From an uncultured Enterocloster sp. (GTDB taxonomy: Bacteria > Bacillota > Clostridia > Lachnospirales > Lachnospiraceae), in contig CALWMT010000001.1 of the NCBI GenBank assembly GCA_944382045.1, forward strand, positions 1 through 48,056: a stretch of DNA of 48,056 bases, given 5' to 3'. How positions within the stretch are numbered: the first letter of the stretch is position 1; each line of letters starts with the position of its first letter. This document shows positions 32,557-40,834 of the stretch, one piece after another. Both the position numbers and the translations under genes were made by a program. The notes under the pieces are model-generated. The model ran no database searches and had not been told where the DNA came from. It saw nothing but the letters and a program-made list of their open reading frames with translations.

Positions 32557-34698
32557 CTAGTCTTCTTGTCCGGGTTCAATCAGTGCATGGAGCTTTCGCA
32601 GCGCCGCAGTCACATACATAATATCGTCGCGCAGACACTGCTCCTGCCGGGCCGCGGTCTGGGCAAGCTGCTCCCGCTCCCAGGCAAACGACGCACAGAC
32701 GGCGGAATTTCCCTCCGGGCAGCTGTTTTCAGCGGGCAGTTCCCGTCTTTCCTCTAAGCGTGTTTTCTCCAGCAGGCTCCGCACCAGGCCGAACAGATTC
32801 TCATGGTGAAGGATTCTTCCCTTCCCCCACTGAAGCCGTTCCCCCGGCTGTTTTAACACATATTCTGTAAAATGTTGGAATACCTCTTCCTCAAACTCAA
32901 AGGCATACCGGTTATTGTCTATCTCATAGATGGCCTCCAGCGCTGCCCTCCCATTTCCTGCATCCAGACACTGCAGCGCCCGGTAAATCGCCCGCAGATT
33001 ATTCTGGGAGGCCTCCTGGGGAAAGAGCACATCATCGTGCCAGTTGAGCCGCACCAGCCAGTCCTGCTCCTTCTGGAAGGCCTTCATGGCCCGTTCCCGC
33101 AAATCGCGGATGCCGCCGGCCTCCCGCCGGGCTCCTTCCTCATCCCCGCGCTCCAGACAGGCTCTGTACCGCTGGTTTCCCTTCTCCAAGCCTTCGCGCA
33201 GGCGGCGGGCAGCCTCCTTGGCCCCTTCTATCTCCTTAAAAAGCTCCTTGAGCCCCTCCTCTGCCCCGATGCGGACTGCCAGCTCCCGGTCCACGCTGGC
33301 CGTAAGCGCTTCAAACACCCGCTCAAAATCAAGGGGCGCCGCTGCCAGGTAGTCCAGGGCTATGGCCAGGCTGCCGTAGAGCTGGTGATGAAAGCGGTAC
33401 ACCTTCGCATCATAAAAGGCCTCGCTGTCAAACTGCGAGTGGTAATGGGTCTCCATAAATTCCCCGCCGCTGAACTCATTGACCAGGGAGGGGATTCCCC
33501 CGATCGCCATAGAAAAATCATCCGACCAGGTCTGTATGGGGCAGAGCACCTCCACCCCCTCGGGGTAGGCCTGAGAATAAAGGGCTTCATGGCGGCTGCA
33601 GAATTCCCGGATAAAGCGCTCCATATATGCCGCGTACTCATAGGTGCAGCGCACCCCGTCCCGCCGCCCGTGGGCATAGGCCGGAAGCTCAAAATTCAGA
33701 TCCGCCATCACCCGGCCTCTCCACTCCGGCCGGGCGGAGAACACCTCTTGGTAAGCCCCTGTGGACCAGTCGTACTTGGAATCCGCGATTCCCCACTCCT
33801 CCGCCGCCAGGGCGCAGAACACCAATGTCTTCCTGGGCCTGTAGCCAATGGAAATGAGTGTCCTCGCGATTCCCAGCATCATGGCCACCGCTGTATTGTC
33901 ATCCTGAAACCCGTTAAAATAAGAATCATAGTGGGCGGACAGGAGAATCATGGAGTCCTCCTCCCGGCCCGGTATGCTTCCCAGGATATTCCAGGTCTCC
34001 TTGTTCCGCTCCACCCGCGTAGCCGCGTCGAATAGGACGGCAGCCTCCGGCGGCCGGCCCTGGCGCACCAGCTCCTCCATATCCGCCTTGATAACCGCTG
34101 CATCCGCCTGGGACATGGAAAATGCCGCTGCCTGCTCCGGGCCCGCGATGTCCTGGGCATTGAGGGCCGTGGGATGGATCTCCCCGTATCCCTGATCCTG
34201 CACCGCCACAAAGGCGGCAGCCCCCTTGCGGTAAGCCTGGTACACAGGAAAATTAATCCACCACTCTTCTCTCTGATTGATGTCCCCCATCACCAGCTTT
34301 CCCCTTACATCCTGGGCCTCATAGCAGTCCGCCGTGGCTTTTCCCAGGTATACCAGTGTAAAGGGCTTGGGGCCCTCCGTGACAAACTGGGTCTGGTAGG
34401 CCCCCAGCTGAAAGACATGCTCCTTCCCCTGCCTGTCCGTATAGCGCATGACGGCCCGCTCAAATTCCCACCGATCCACCGGAATGCGGTCACGGCACAC
34501 ATTCTTCAGGCCAATGCGCTCCATCTCCCGGGCTATCATCTCCCCGGTTTCCCTCTCCGCAGCTGAGCCTGCGGTCCTGTACCCCAGAACCGGATTGGTC
34601 TTAGGGAGCTCCATCCTCCTGGCAAATTCATAGGCATACGTCTCGTCAACCGCGTCGACGAATGCCTGTTCCCATTCTCTTTCCGTCTTCATTTCCAT
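32557..34698 (-). CDS. M28-family zinc aminopeptidase-like protein with long C-terminal extension
   Basis: A protein of about 713 residues. The M28 catalytic part spans roughly residues 20-440, with an inserted PA-like region (about 130-215). Metal-site motifs are SAHYDSYFNGFQDDNTAV (H/D and bridging D), CALAAEEWG (catalytic EE), ADLNFELPAYAHG (D) and ETHYHSQFD (final H). A predicted helical, charged extension of about 270 residues follows, including KEIEGAKEAARRLREGLEKG, with no known domain. No signal peptide is seen, so it is probably cytoplasmic. I place the start at 34698 behind GAGGTGG; frames up to 34764 would run through the terminator stem of the upstream gene, and 34692 is also possible. 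Confidence 0.85.
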   Translation of the reverse strand: MEMKTEREWEQAFVDAVDETYAYEFARRMELPKTNPVLGYRTAGSAAERETGEMIAREMERIGLKNVCRDRIPVDRWEFERAVMRYTDRQGKEHVFQLGAYQTQFVTEGPKPFTLVYLGKATADCYEAQDVRGKLVMGDINQREEWWINFPVYQAYRKGAAAFVAVQDQGYGEIHPTALNAQDIAGPEQAAAFSMSQADAAVIKADMEELVRQGRPPEAAVLFDAATRVERNKETWNILGSIPGREEDSMILLSAHYDSYFNGFQDDNTAVAMMLGIARTLISIGYRPRKTLVFCALAAEEWGIADSKYDWSTGAYQEVFSARPEWRGRVMADLNFELPAYAHGRRDGVRCTYEYAAYMERFIREFCSRHEALYSQAYPEGVEVLCPIQTWSDDFSMAIGGIPSLVNEFSGGEFMETHYHSQFDSEAFYDAKVYRFHHQLYGSLAIALDYLAAAPLDFERVFEALTASVDRELAVRIGAEEGLKELFKEIEGAKEAARRLREGLEKGNQRYRACLERGDEEGARREAGGIRDLRERAMKAFQKEQDWLVRLNWHDDVLFPQEASQNNLRAIYRALQCLDAGNGRAALEAIYEIDNNRYAFEFEEEVFQHFTEYVLKQPGERLQWGKGRILHHENLFGLVRSLLEKTRLEERRELPAENSCPEGNSAVCASFAWEREQLAQTAARQEQCLRDDIMYVTAALRKLHALIEPGQED

Positions 34699-34716
34699 CG
34701 CCACCTCTTTCATCGT

Positions 34717-34761
34717 AAAATGGGACGCCGCAGAAAGCCGTATCTGCAGCCGTCCCATTTT
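34717..34761 (-). terminator. Terminator after the secreted cell-wall-binding protein gene
   Basis: AAAATGGGACG/CGTCCCATTTT, 11 bp (34717-34727 with 34751-34761), just beyond the upstream stop codon. The position also argues against a start of the M28 gene at 34764. Confidence 0.7.
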
Positions 34762-34791
34762 CACCTCTCTATCTCTAAAATTGATAACCGT

Positions 34792-35805
34792 TCATCCAGC
34801 CCCGGCGTCCTGGCCGGTACCGGCTGCCGGAAATGTCTCCTCCAAAGCCACCTTTGCTCCGTCCTCACCCACAAGGTAGGCGTCCGGTGTAAAGCAGCTT
34901 GTCAGCATATTTCCATTCTCTGAGCAGTAGTATTCCCTGCCCTCCCAGGCAATCCAGCCCGTCTGCATATAGCCGTCCGCTCCGAAGAAATACCATTCCC
35001 CGTCTAATTCCATCCACTGGCCCGCCGGATAGCTTCCGTCCGCCCGTCTGTACCACCAACGGCCGTCTGCCTCCTGCACCCAGCGGCCGCCTCCCCCTGC
35101 CGGGTCCTCCCGGAACTGGGCCGCCTGCTCCGCCGTCACATGGATCACATTGGATGGAGCCCAGTCACCCCTGTAGGTGGACTCGTACTTGTTCACCGCC
35201 CGGACCATCACCTGGTAATCCGCCTCCCCGCCGGCCATCCGCTCCCGGCAGTTGGCTCGGTTGGTCTTAACCGTGAGAAGGGAGCTCATCAGCTTTCCGT
35301 CCCGGTAAATGCGCACCTGGTACTCCCCGGCCCCCGCATCCTTAGGCCAGGTGGCGATTCCCTCCTGGGAGAGCTCCACTCCTGCCATGTCCCCGAGGGT
35401 TGTCCAGAGGGCAGGAAGGCGCACGTCCATAAGAAGCGTGGCCCCGCCGTCCTGGCGGCTGGCCTTTACAAATTCTGCCCCGCCCTTTAAGTGCACGTCC
35501 TCCTTGGAGAGAGGCTCAAAATAATAGTCCTCCTCCCCCCGAAGGGTAATCCGTATCTCCGGAATACTGTCCCTCTGCCAGCCAAAGCCGCTGTTGCACA
35601 CCTCATAGCCATCCACATAAAATCGATTGCTGTCCTCGTCAATCTGTATGTACTCCTCACCAAATGCCGTATCCGGCTCAATCTCCGCCTGAATGTCCAG
35701 AGAAACCGTGGTGACATACTTCCTTCTGGCGCCAAAAGCCGGAAACGCTGCCAAAATAACAAATAGTGCTGCGCACAGACCCATCCGAATGCTATGCCCT
35801 CTCAC
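34792..35805 (-). CDS. Secreted protein with C-terminal cell-wall (choline-type) binding repeats
   Basis: A protein of about 337 residues with a signal peptide (about 1-26, ending AFG-A), an unrecognised region (about 30-225) rich in beta strands and aromatic residues, and cell-wall-binding repeats (about 235-300: WVQEADGRWWYRRADGSYPAGQW, WYFFGADGYMQTGW, YYCSENG). The unknown region may be two immunoglobulin-like halves (YVTTVSLDIQAEI; EYQVRIYRDGKLM). The GTG at 35805 is preferred because GGGGGAG lies just before it; a GTG at 35823 is in frame. It probably decorates the cell surface. Function unknown. Confidence 0.75.
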   Translation of the reverse strand: MRGHSIRMGLCAALFVILAAFPAFGARRKYVTTVSLDIQAEIEPDTAFGEEYIQIDEDSNRFYVDGYEVCNSGFGWQRDSIPEIRITLRGEEDYYFEPLSKEDVHLKGGAEFVKASRQDGGATLLMDVRLPALWTTLGDMAGVELSQEGIATWPKDAGAGEYQVRIYRDGKLMSSLLTVKTNRANCRERMAGGEADYQVMVRAVNKYESTYRGDWAPSNVIHVTAEQAAQFREDPAGGGGRWVQEADGRWWYRRADGSYPAGQWMELDGEWYFFGADGYMQTGWIAWEGREYYCSENGNMLTSCFTPDAYLVGEDGAKVALEETFPAAGTGQDAGAG

Positions 35806-35852
35806 CGCCGCTCCCCCTTTCACTCCTCATCGGAATACCTGTGTTTAAGGTA

Positions 35853-35881
35853 AGCGTAGCCAGATTTTACCGGAATGTCAA
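35853..35881 (-). promoter_or_regulatory. Promoter of the cell-wall-binding protein gene
   Basis: On the minus strand TTGACA (35881-35876), 17 bases, TACGCT (35858-35853). Confidence 0.6.
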
Positions 35882-35981
35882 GGAACATTTCCTTACGATT
35901 TCCCACAGCAACTTCGGCAGCAATTTCGGCAGCGGGGCAGCAGGGACAGCGCAGGCAGTGTGTCAAATGCGCCCGCCACGT

Positions 35982-36011
35982 GAAAAGAGCGCCGCATCGC
36001 TGCAGCGCTCT
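35982..36011 (-). terminator. Terminator of the RNase Y gene
   Basis: On the minus strand AGAGCGC/GCGCTCT with a 12-nt loop, followed by TTTTC, 20 bp past the rny stop codon. Confidence 0.75.
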
Positions 36012-36030
36012 CCCATCTCTGTAAGGATTC

Positions 36031-37584
36031 TTACTTTGCATAGTCTGTGACTCTTGACTCCCGAATCACATTGACCTTGATCTGTCCCGGATACTCCAGC
36101 TCACTCTCAATGCGCTTTGATACCTCGCGGGCCAAAAGCACCATATCGTCGTCGCTGATCTGCTCTGGGATCACCATAATGCGAACTTCCCGGCCTGCCT
36201 GAATGGCATAAGACTTATCCACTCCCTTGAAGGAGTTGGTGATATCTTCCAATTGCTTCAATCTGTTTGTATATGTCTCCAACGTCTCCCGCCTTGCCCC
36301 GGGCCTTGCGGCGGATATGGTGTCTGCCGCCTGCACGATGCAGGAAATGAGATTCGTAGGCTCAACATCGCCATGATGGGACTCCACTGCATTCACAACC
36401 GTGGCGGATTCCCTGTACTTCTTACAGAGCTCTGCACCCAGCTGTACGTGAGTTCCCTCCATATCATGGTCAACGGATTTCCCAATGTCATGTAACAAGC
36501 CCGCGCGCTTTGCCAAACGCACGTCCACTCCAAGTTCCGATGCCAGAAGTCCTGACAGCTGGGCCACCTCAATGGAATGCTTTAAGGCATTCTGGCCATA
36601 GCTGGTTCTGAACTTCATCCTTCCTAACAGCTTAATCAGTTCAGGGTGAATTCCGTGGATGCCCACCTCAAGACATGCGGCTTCGCCTTCCTCCCGCATG
36701 TTGGTCTCCACTTCCTTCTGTGCCTTCTCCACCGTCTCCTCGATCCTGGCCGGATGAATCCGTCCGTCCACAATCAGCCGCTCCAGAGCAATTCTGGCGA
36801 CCTCCCGGCGGATCGGGTCAAATCCGGAGAGCACTACTGCCTCCGGGGTGTCATCGATGATCAGTTCCACCCCTGTCAGCGTCTCAAGGGTCCGTATATT
36901 GCGGCCCTCGCGCCCGATGATGCGGCCTTTCATCTCGTCATTGGGAAGCTGTACCACAGAGACCGTAGTCTCTGCCACATGGTCGGCGGCGCAGCGCTGG
37001 ATGGCTGTGACCACCAGATCCCTGGCTTTCTTGTCTGCTTCCTCTTTTGCCTTGTTCTCCAGTTCCTTAATCAGCTTAGCTGTGTCATGCTTTACATCTT
37101 CTTCAACAGATTTTAAAAGATATTCTTTTGCCTGTTCGGAGGTCAGACCGGATATTCGTTCCAGTTCCTGTATCCCCTGCTCATATTGGGCTTCCACCTC
37201 AGCCGTCCGCTTGCTGAGGACATTCTCCCTTCTGACCAGATCCGCCTCCTTCTTCTCTAGGGCGTCTGCCTTTTTCTCAACGTTTTCTTCCTTGCTCAGA
37301 ACACGCTTCTCGTAACGCTGAAGCTCCGCTCTCCGTTCCTTGGTTTCCTTTTCCAACTCATTCTTTGTCTTTAAAGATTCTTCCTTGGCTTCCAGGAGAG
37401 CTTCTCGCTTCTTTGTCTCTGCAGTTTTTAATGCTTCATCTATTATTTCCCTGGACTTCTCTTCCGCGCTTCCCACCTTGCTGTCATACTGCCTGCGCTC
37501 ATAGGATCGGGCTTGGTTCCAGATGATAATAGCCTCAATTATCATAACAATGATAACCGCTAAAGGGAACATTATCTCTGACAC
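36031..37584 (-). CDS. rny: Ribonuclease Y
   Basis: A 517-residue membrane-attached endoribonuclease that starts mRNA decay in Bacillota. Order: N-terminal membrane helix (about 5-22), long coiled coil (about 25-190), KH domain with GRIIGREGRNIRTLE (about 216-230), and HD domain with the HD pair in LLHDIGKSVDHDMEGTHV (near residues 362-379). Translation starts at GTG, with AAGGAGG 7 nt before it. It has its own consensus promoter and terminator, so it is separate from recA-recX. Confidence 0.97.
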   Translation of the reverse strand: MSEIMFPLAVIIVMIIEAIIIWNQARSYERRQYDSKVGSAEEKSREIIDEALKTAETKKREALLEAKEESLKTKNELEKETKERRAELQRYEKRVLSKEENVEKKADALEKKEADLVRRENVLSKRTAEVEAQYEQGIQELERISGLTSEQAKEYLLKSVEEDVKHDTAKLIKELENKAKEEADKKARDLVVTAIQRCAADHVAETTVSVVQLPNDEMKGRIIGREGRNIRTLETLTGVELIIDDTPEAVVLSGFDPIRREVARIALERLIVDGRIHPARIEETVEKAQKEVETNMREEGEAACLEVGIHGIHPELIKLLGRMKFRTSYGQNALKHSIEVAQLSGLLASELGVDVRLAKRAGLLHDIGKSVDHDMEGTHVQLGAELCKKYRESATVVNAVESHHGDVEPTNLISCIVQAADTISAARPGARRETLETYTNRLKQLEDITNSFKGVDKSYAIQAGREVRIMVIPEQISDDDMVLLAREVSKRIESELEYPGQIKVNVIRESRVTDYAK

Positions 37585-37634
37585 AGGAGCACCTCCTTTT
37601 ATTTAATTTTCATTGTACGAACTACAACATATTA

Positions 37635-37663
37635 ATTTTATATGTTTTCCAGAATCATGTCAA
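37635..37663 (-). promoter_or_regulatory. Sigma-A promoter of rny
   Basis: On the minus strand TTGACA (37663-37658), 17 bases, TAAAAT (37640-37635). Confidence 0.75.
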
Positions 37664-37740
37664 GCATATTCCACATTTTCTGGTAAATACGTACAAAGGG
37701 GCGGTAACGAATGATCAAAAATATTTAAAAAGAGAAGCTG

Positions 37741-38349
37741 CTATGCTTCCCTTTCTATCTCACCCAGCACATTCCCAATCACTTCTGCTGAAAACCCCTT
37801 CCGGGCCAATCCTGCCCACAGCTTTGCCCGCTCCTTATCGGATATGTCCCTTTGTCCTCTCAGCTTCCTCTCAAGGTACCTCCGGGCCGCCTGCTCGTCC
37901 TGGGGCTCCTCCTCCTCAAATACCTGTCTGATCATTTCCCGATCCACCCCCTTGTGAAGGAGCTCCCACTCCATCTGCTTCACGCTCTTTTTCCCCTTAT
38001 TCGCCGCAATGTAGCTTCTGGCATAGGCCGCATCGTCTGTCAGATGGTACTCTGCGAGAAAATCCAGCACCTTCTCCGCTGCCTCCTGCGGATACCCCTC
38101 CCGCGTCAGCCGCTCCCGCAGCTGCCTGCAGGTCCGGGACTGGACCTCCAAAAGCGACAGTGCCTTTTCCTTCGCCCGGGGAAGCAGAAGCTCCTGCAGA
38201 ATCCGCCCATAGGCCTCCGCAGACAGCTCCTCCCCCTCTGCAATCCCCCAATCCGATACCTCCGCCCTGTATAAAACAAAGGCAAAGCCTTCCTCAAGGA
38301 AGACTTTGCTCTTATTCCTTCCACAGGCTTCTACCTTGGAAACTCTCAT
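37741..38349 (-). CDS. recX: Regulatory protein RecX
   Basis: A 202-residue all-helical protein of RecX size. Its three-helix repeats are visible as LLEVQSRTCRQLRERLTREGYPQEAAEKVLDFLAEYHLTDDAAYARSY (in part) and KQMEWELLHKGVDREMIRQ. RecX binds inside the RecA filament and limits it. The start overlaps the recA stop by 4 bases (ATGA), so the two are translationally coupled. A small GAAGC/GCTTC hairpin plus TCTTTTT at the stop codon may terminate the operon. Confidence 0.9.
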   Translation of the reverse strand: MRVSKVEACGRNKSKVFLEEGFAFVLYRAEVSDWGIAEGEELSAEAYGRILQELLLPRAKEKALSLLEVQSRTCRQLRERLTREGYPQEAAEKVLDFLAEYHLTDDAAYARSYIAANKGKKSVKQMEWELLHKGVDREMIRQVFEEEEPQDEQAARRYLERKLRGQRDISDKERAKLWAGLARKGFSAEVIGNVLGEIEREA

Positions 38350-39482
38350 GTCAAATCTCCGTTCTCAGCAAACAGGCCGCTCCCCTCCGCCGGGGCTGCA
38401 CCTGCGGAGGCCTCCGCTTCCAAATCCGCCTCCGGGGAGGCTCCCTCGCTTCCGGGAAGCTGGTACTTGGCCCGCACCTTTGTCTCCACCTGTCCGCAGA
38501 TCTCCGGATGCTCCGCCAGATACTGCTTGGCGTTCTCACGGCCCTGGCCGATCTTGGAGCCGCCGTAGGCAAACCAGGCGCCGCTCTTCTCCACAATATT
38601 CTCCTTCACAGCCAGATCCAGGATGTCTCCCTCCTTGGAAATGCCCTTGCCGAACATAATATCGAACTCTGCCTCCTTGAAGGGCGGAGCGATCTTGTTC
38701 TTCACCACCTTGACCCGAACCCGGTTGCCAACTACCTCGCCCCCCTGCTTGAGGGTCTCAATGCGGCGCACATCCAGACGCACGGAGGAGTAGAACTTCA
38801 GAGCCCGGCCTCCTGTGGTGGTCTCCGGATTGCCGAACATAACGCCCACCTTCTCGCGGAGCTGGTTAATAAAGATCACAATACAGTTGGACTTGCTGAT
38901 CACCGCTGTGAGCTTGCGCAGGGCCTGAGACATCAGCCTGGCCTGAAGCCCCACATGGGAATCTCCCATCTCCCCATCGATCTCCGCCTTGGGAACCAGG
39001 GCAGCCACAGAGTCCACAATCACAATGTCCACTGCGCCGGAGCGCACCATGGTCTCCGTGATCTCCAGCGCCTGCTCTCCATTATCCGGCTGGGAGATAT
39101 AGAGGTTGTCGATATCCACTCCGATGTTCCGGGCATACACCGGATCCAGGGCATGCTCCGCATCGATAAAGCCGGCGATGCCTCCCCGCTTCTGGACCTC
39201 CGCCACCATGTGGAGGGCCACCGTGGTCTTACCGGAGGACTCAGGACCGTAGATCTCCACAATCCTTCCCTTAGGCACCCCGCCCAGTCCCAGGGCGATG
39301 TCCAGGCTGATGGATCCCGTCGGCACCGTCTCAATGTTCATATTGGCACCGGAGTCACCCAGCTTCATCACGGATCCCTTGCCGTAGGCCTTCTCAATCT
39401 GTGTGAGGGCCGCGTCCAGCGCCTTCATCTTCTCTTCTCTATTCAAATCCTTCTTTGTGTTCAGCTTATCATCCCTGCCCAT
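38346..39482 (-). CDS. recA: Recombinase RecA
   Basis: A 378-residue RecA. Walker A is GPESSGKTT (about 70-78), Walker B in VDIVIVDSVAALVPK, and loop L2 in the NQLREKVGVMFGNPETTTGG region. The C-terminal tail is longer and Ala/Glu-rich (SPEADLEAEASAGAAP). It promotes strand exchange and LexA self-cleavage. I choose the ATG at 39482 because GGAGG lies 5 nt before it; the in-frame ATG at 39494 would put that site inside the gene. A perfect LexA palindrome lies between promoter and start. Confidence 0.98.
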   Translation of the reverse strand: MGRDDKLNTKKDLNREEKMKALDAALTQIEKAYGKGSVMKLGDSGANMNIETVPTGSISLDIALGLGGVPKGRIVEIYGPESSGKTTVALHMVAEVQKRGGIAGFIDAEHALDPVYARNIGVDIDNLYISQPDNGEQALEITETMVRSGAVDIVIVDSVAALVPKAEIDGEMGDSHVGLQARLMSQALRKLTAVISKSNCIVIFINQLREKVGVMFGNPETTTGGRALKFYSSVRLDVRRIETLKQGGEVVGNRVRVKVVKNKIAPPFKEAEFDIMFGKGISKEGDILDLAVKENIVEKSGAWFAYGGSKIGQGRENAKQYLAEHPEICGQVETKVRAKYQLPGSEGASPEADLEAEASAGAAPAEGSGLFAENGDLT

Positions 39483-39496
39483 ACTATCCTCCATCC

Positions 39497-39508
39497 GAAC
39501 AAATGTTC
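39497..39508. promoter_or_regulatory. LexA (SOS) box of recA
   Basis: GAACAAATGTTC is a perfect palindrome matching the Bacillota SOS box (CGAACRNRYGTTYC). It lies 14 bp downstream of the -10 box. Confidence 0.85.
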
Positions 39509-39521
39509 TCTTTCTGTTCTC

Positions 39522-39550
39522 ATCATACTATACTTCTCCTGAAATGTCAA
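39522..39550 (-). promoter_or_regulatory. Sigma-A promoter of recA-recX
   Basis: On the minus strand a perfect TTGACA (39550-39545), 17 bases, TATGAT (39527-39522). Confidence 0.85.
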
Positions 39551-39700
39551 CAACGCCCGCAAAAAATACTCCTGTGAATCCGGGGTGACGGACCCCTCCC
39601 AGAAGGCCTGCTGCCTGCAAAGCCAAAAGCCAAAGCCTGGCAGGAAGAGCCCTGCCGAAGCAAGCTTAGAATACCACAAAAAAACAGCTTTTGCAAGACC

Positions 39701-39780
39701 GCAGCAGCCAGTGTCCGCTGGAAAATGCAGCAGCCAGCATCCGCTGAAAAACCACAGCAGTCAGCGCCCGCCGGAAAACA
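39701..39780. repeat. Three imperfect 26-27-bp tandem repeats
   Basis: Units begin GCAGCAGCCAGTGTCCGC, GCAGCAGCCAGCATCCGC and ACAGCAGTCAGCGCCCGC, each ending in GGAAAA or GAAAA. The third unit overlaps the last codons of the acyltransferase gene. There are no unique spacers, so this is not a CRISPR array. Confidence 0.7.
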
Positions 39781-40801
39781 GGGCGTACATCTGCGGACAG
39801 ATCCGCCTTCCCAGCCTCTCAAAAAATGTACAGAGCATAACGATGACCGCAGGCATTGCCAGAAACAGCCCCAGGGCCACGCCGGGAAGAGCCGGAAGAA
39901 GAAGGGCTCCTGATTTGTTGATCAGCCGGACCCAGGCAAAATGCATGGCATAGAGAAAGAAGTTATTTTTCATGAATTCTGCGGCAGCAGGAAGCGGAAG
40001 AAGCTTCACAGCCAATGCTGCCCCGCATACACCGATCATGCGGAATAAGATCTGCGCCAGGACGCTGCCAGAAAGAATCCCGCCAGGATGAGCCGCCAGG
40101 CGCACGCATACGGCAGCTCCTGCCAAGCCCGGCCCATATGCTGCTGCCTCTGCGCAGGAAAGGCGGCCCTCCACCCATTTTTTCCGATGAAGCGCCGCAA
40201 AAGCACCTGCACCGTAATAAAAGAGGGCGTCCCCATTCAGGATCGGAAGGTTTCTGTTCAATCCCAGAAAGGCCGTGAGCGCTGCCAGAAATACAGCTCC
40301 GGACCAGACATTTCTCAGGACGGCATACAAAAGCGGAGCCAGCGCCGTCAGGAGGATCAGCTGAAATAGATACCAGAACACGGGATTGTATTCGTAAAGA
40401 AATACCGCGCGAAGACATTCTGCCCCGTTCAGAGGAATCGGCGCCTTTCCCACGACCGCAGCCACGCCGGGCAGGCGGGAGGCTGCGGCATATCCAGCAT
40501 AATACAGGCCATTCCACAGCAGATAGGGAAGAAGAAGGGAGCGGACGCGGGACTTCCATTTTCTTTTCAAATCAGAGAGGGCAAATCTGCGGTAAAACAA
40601 ATAGGCAGACACAGCAAAAAAACCAGGGACGGAAAACTGGCCCAGGCAGGTGCCAAAAAAGCGTTCCACGCCCCCGGCCCATCCATCTGCTGCCCCCGGC
40701 CCCAGGAATAATTCCGCATTCCCCGAATGCACCCAGATCACCAGTATACTGAAAATAAATGTGAGCCAGTATACCTTACTGCGAAACTCCCGCTCGTCCA
40801 T
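39761..40801 (-). CDS. Membrane acyltransferase, acyltransferase-3 family
   Basis: A 346-residue integral membrane protein with about ten hydrophobic segments. The N-terminal helix carries a histidine (WVHSGN) where the family has its conserved catalytic His, followed by the FSVPGFFAVSAYLFYRRF helix and the RVRSLLLPYLLWNGLYY segment typical of acyltransferase-3 proteins (OatA, WecH and relatives). It should transfer an acetyl or other acyl group to a surface polysaccharide or small molecule; the acceptor is unknown. It lies 33 nt after prs and is probably cotranscribed with it. Its 3' end runs into a tandem repeat. Confidence 0.85.
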   Translation of the reverse strand: MDEREFRSKVYWLTFIFSILVIWVHSGNAELFLGPGAADGWAGGVERFFGTCLGQFSVPGFFAVSAYLFYRRFALSDLKRKWKSRVRSLLLPYLLWNGLYYAGYAAASRLPGVAAVVGKAPIPLNGAECLRAVFLYEYNPVFWYLFQLILLTALAPLLYAVLRNVWSGAVFLAALTAFLGLNRNLPILNGDALFYYGAGAFAALHRKKWVEGRLSCAEAAAYGPGLAGAAVCVRLAAHPGGILSGSVLAQILFRMIGVCGAALAVKLLPLPAAAEFMKNNFFLYAMHFAWVRLINKSGALLLPALPGVALGLFLAMPAVIVMLCTFFERLGRRICPQMYALFSGGR

Positions 40802-40834
40802 TCTCTATTCCTTCCCCAGATACAAACCGCCCTT

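Noticed and set aside
39701..39780. CRISPR array
   Set aside because: The repeats are directly joined and imperfect, with no unique spacers and no cas genes in the window.
39547..39822. Cysteine-rich 91-residue frame on the minus strand
   Set aside because: It runs through the tandem repeat and the gap before recA, its composition reflects the repeat units, and it has no ribosome binding site.
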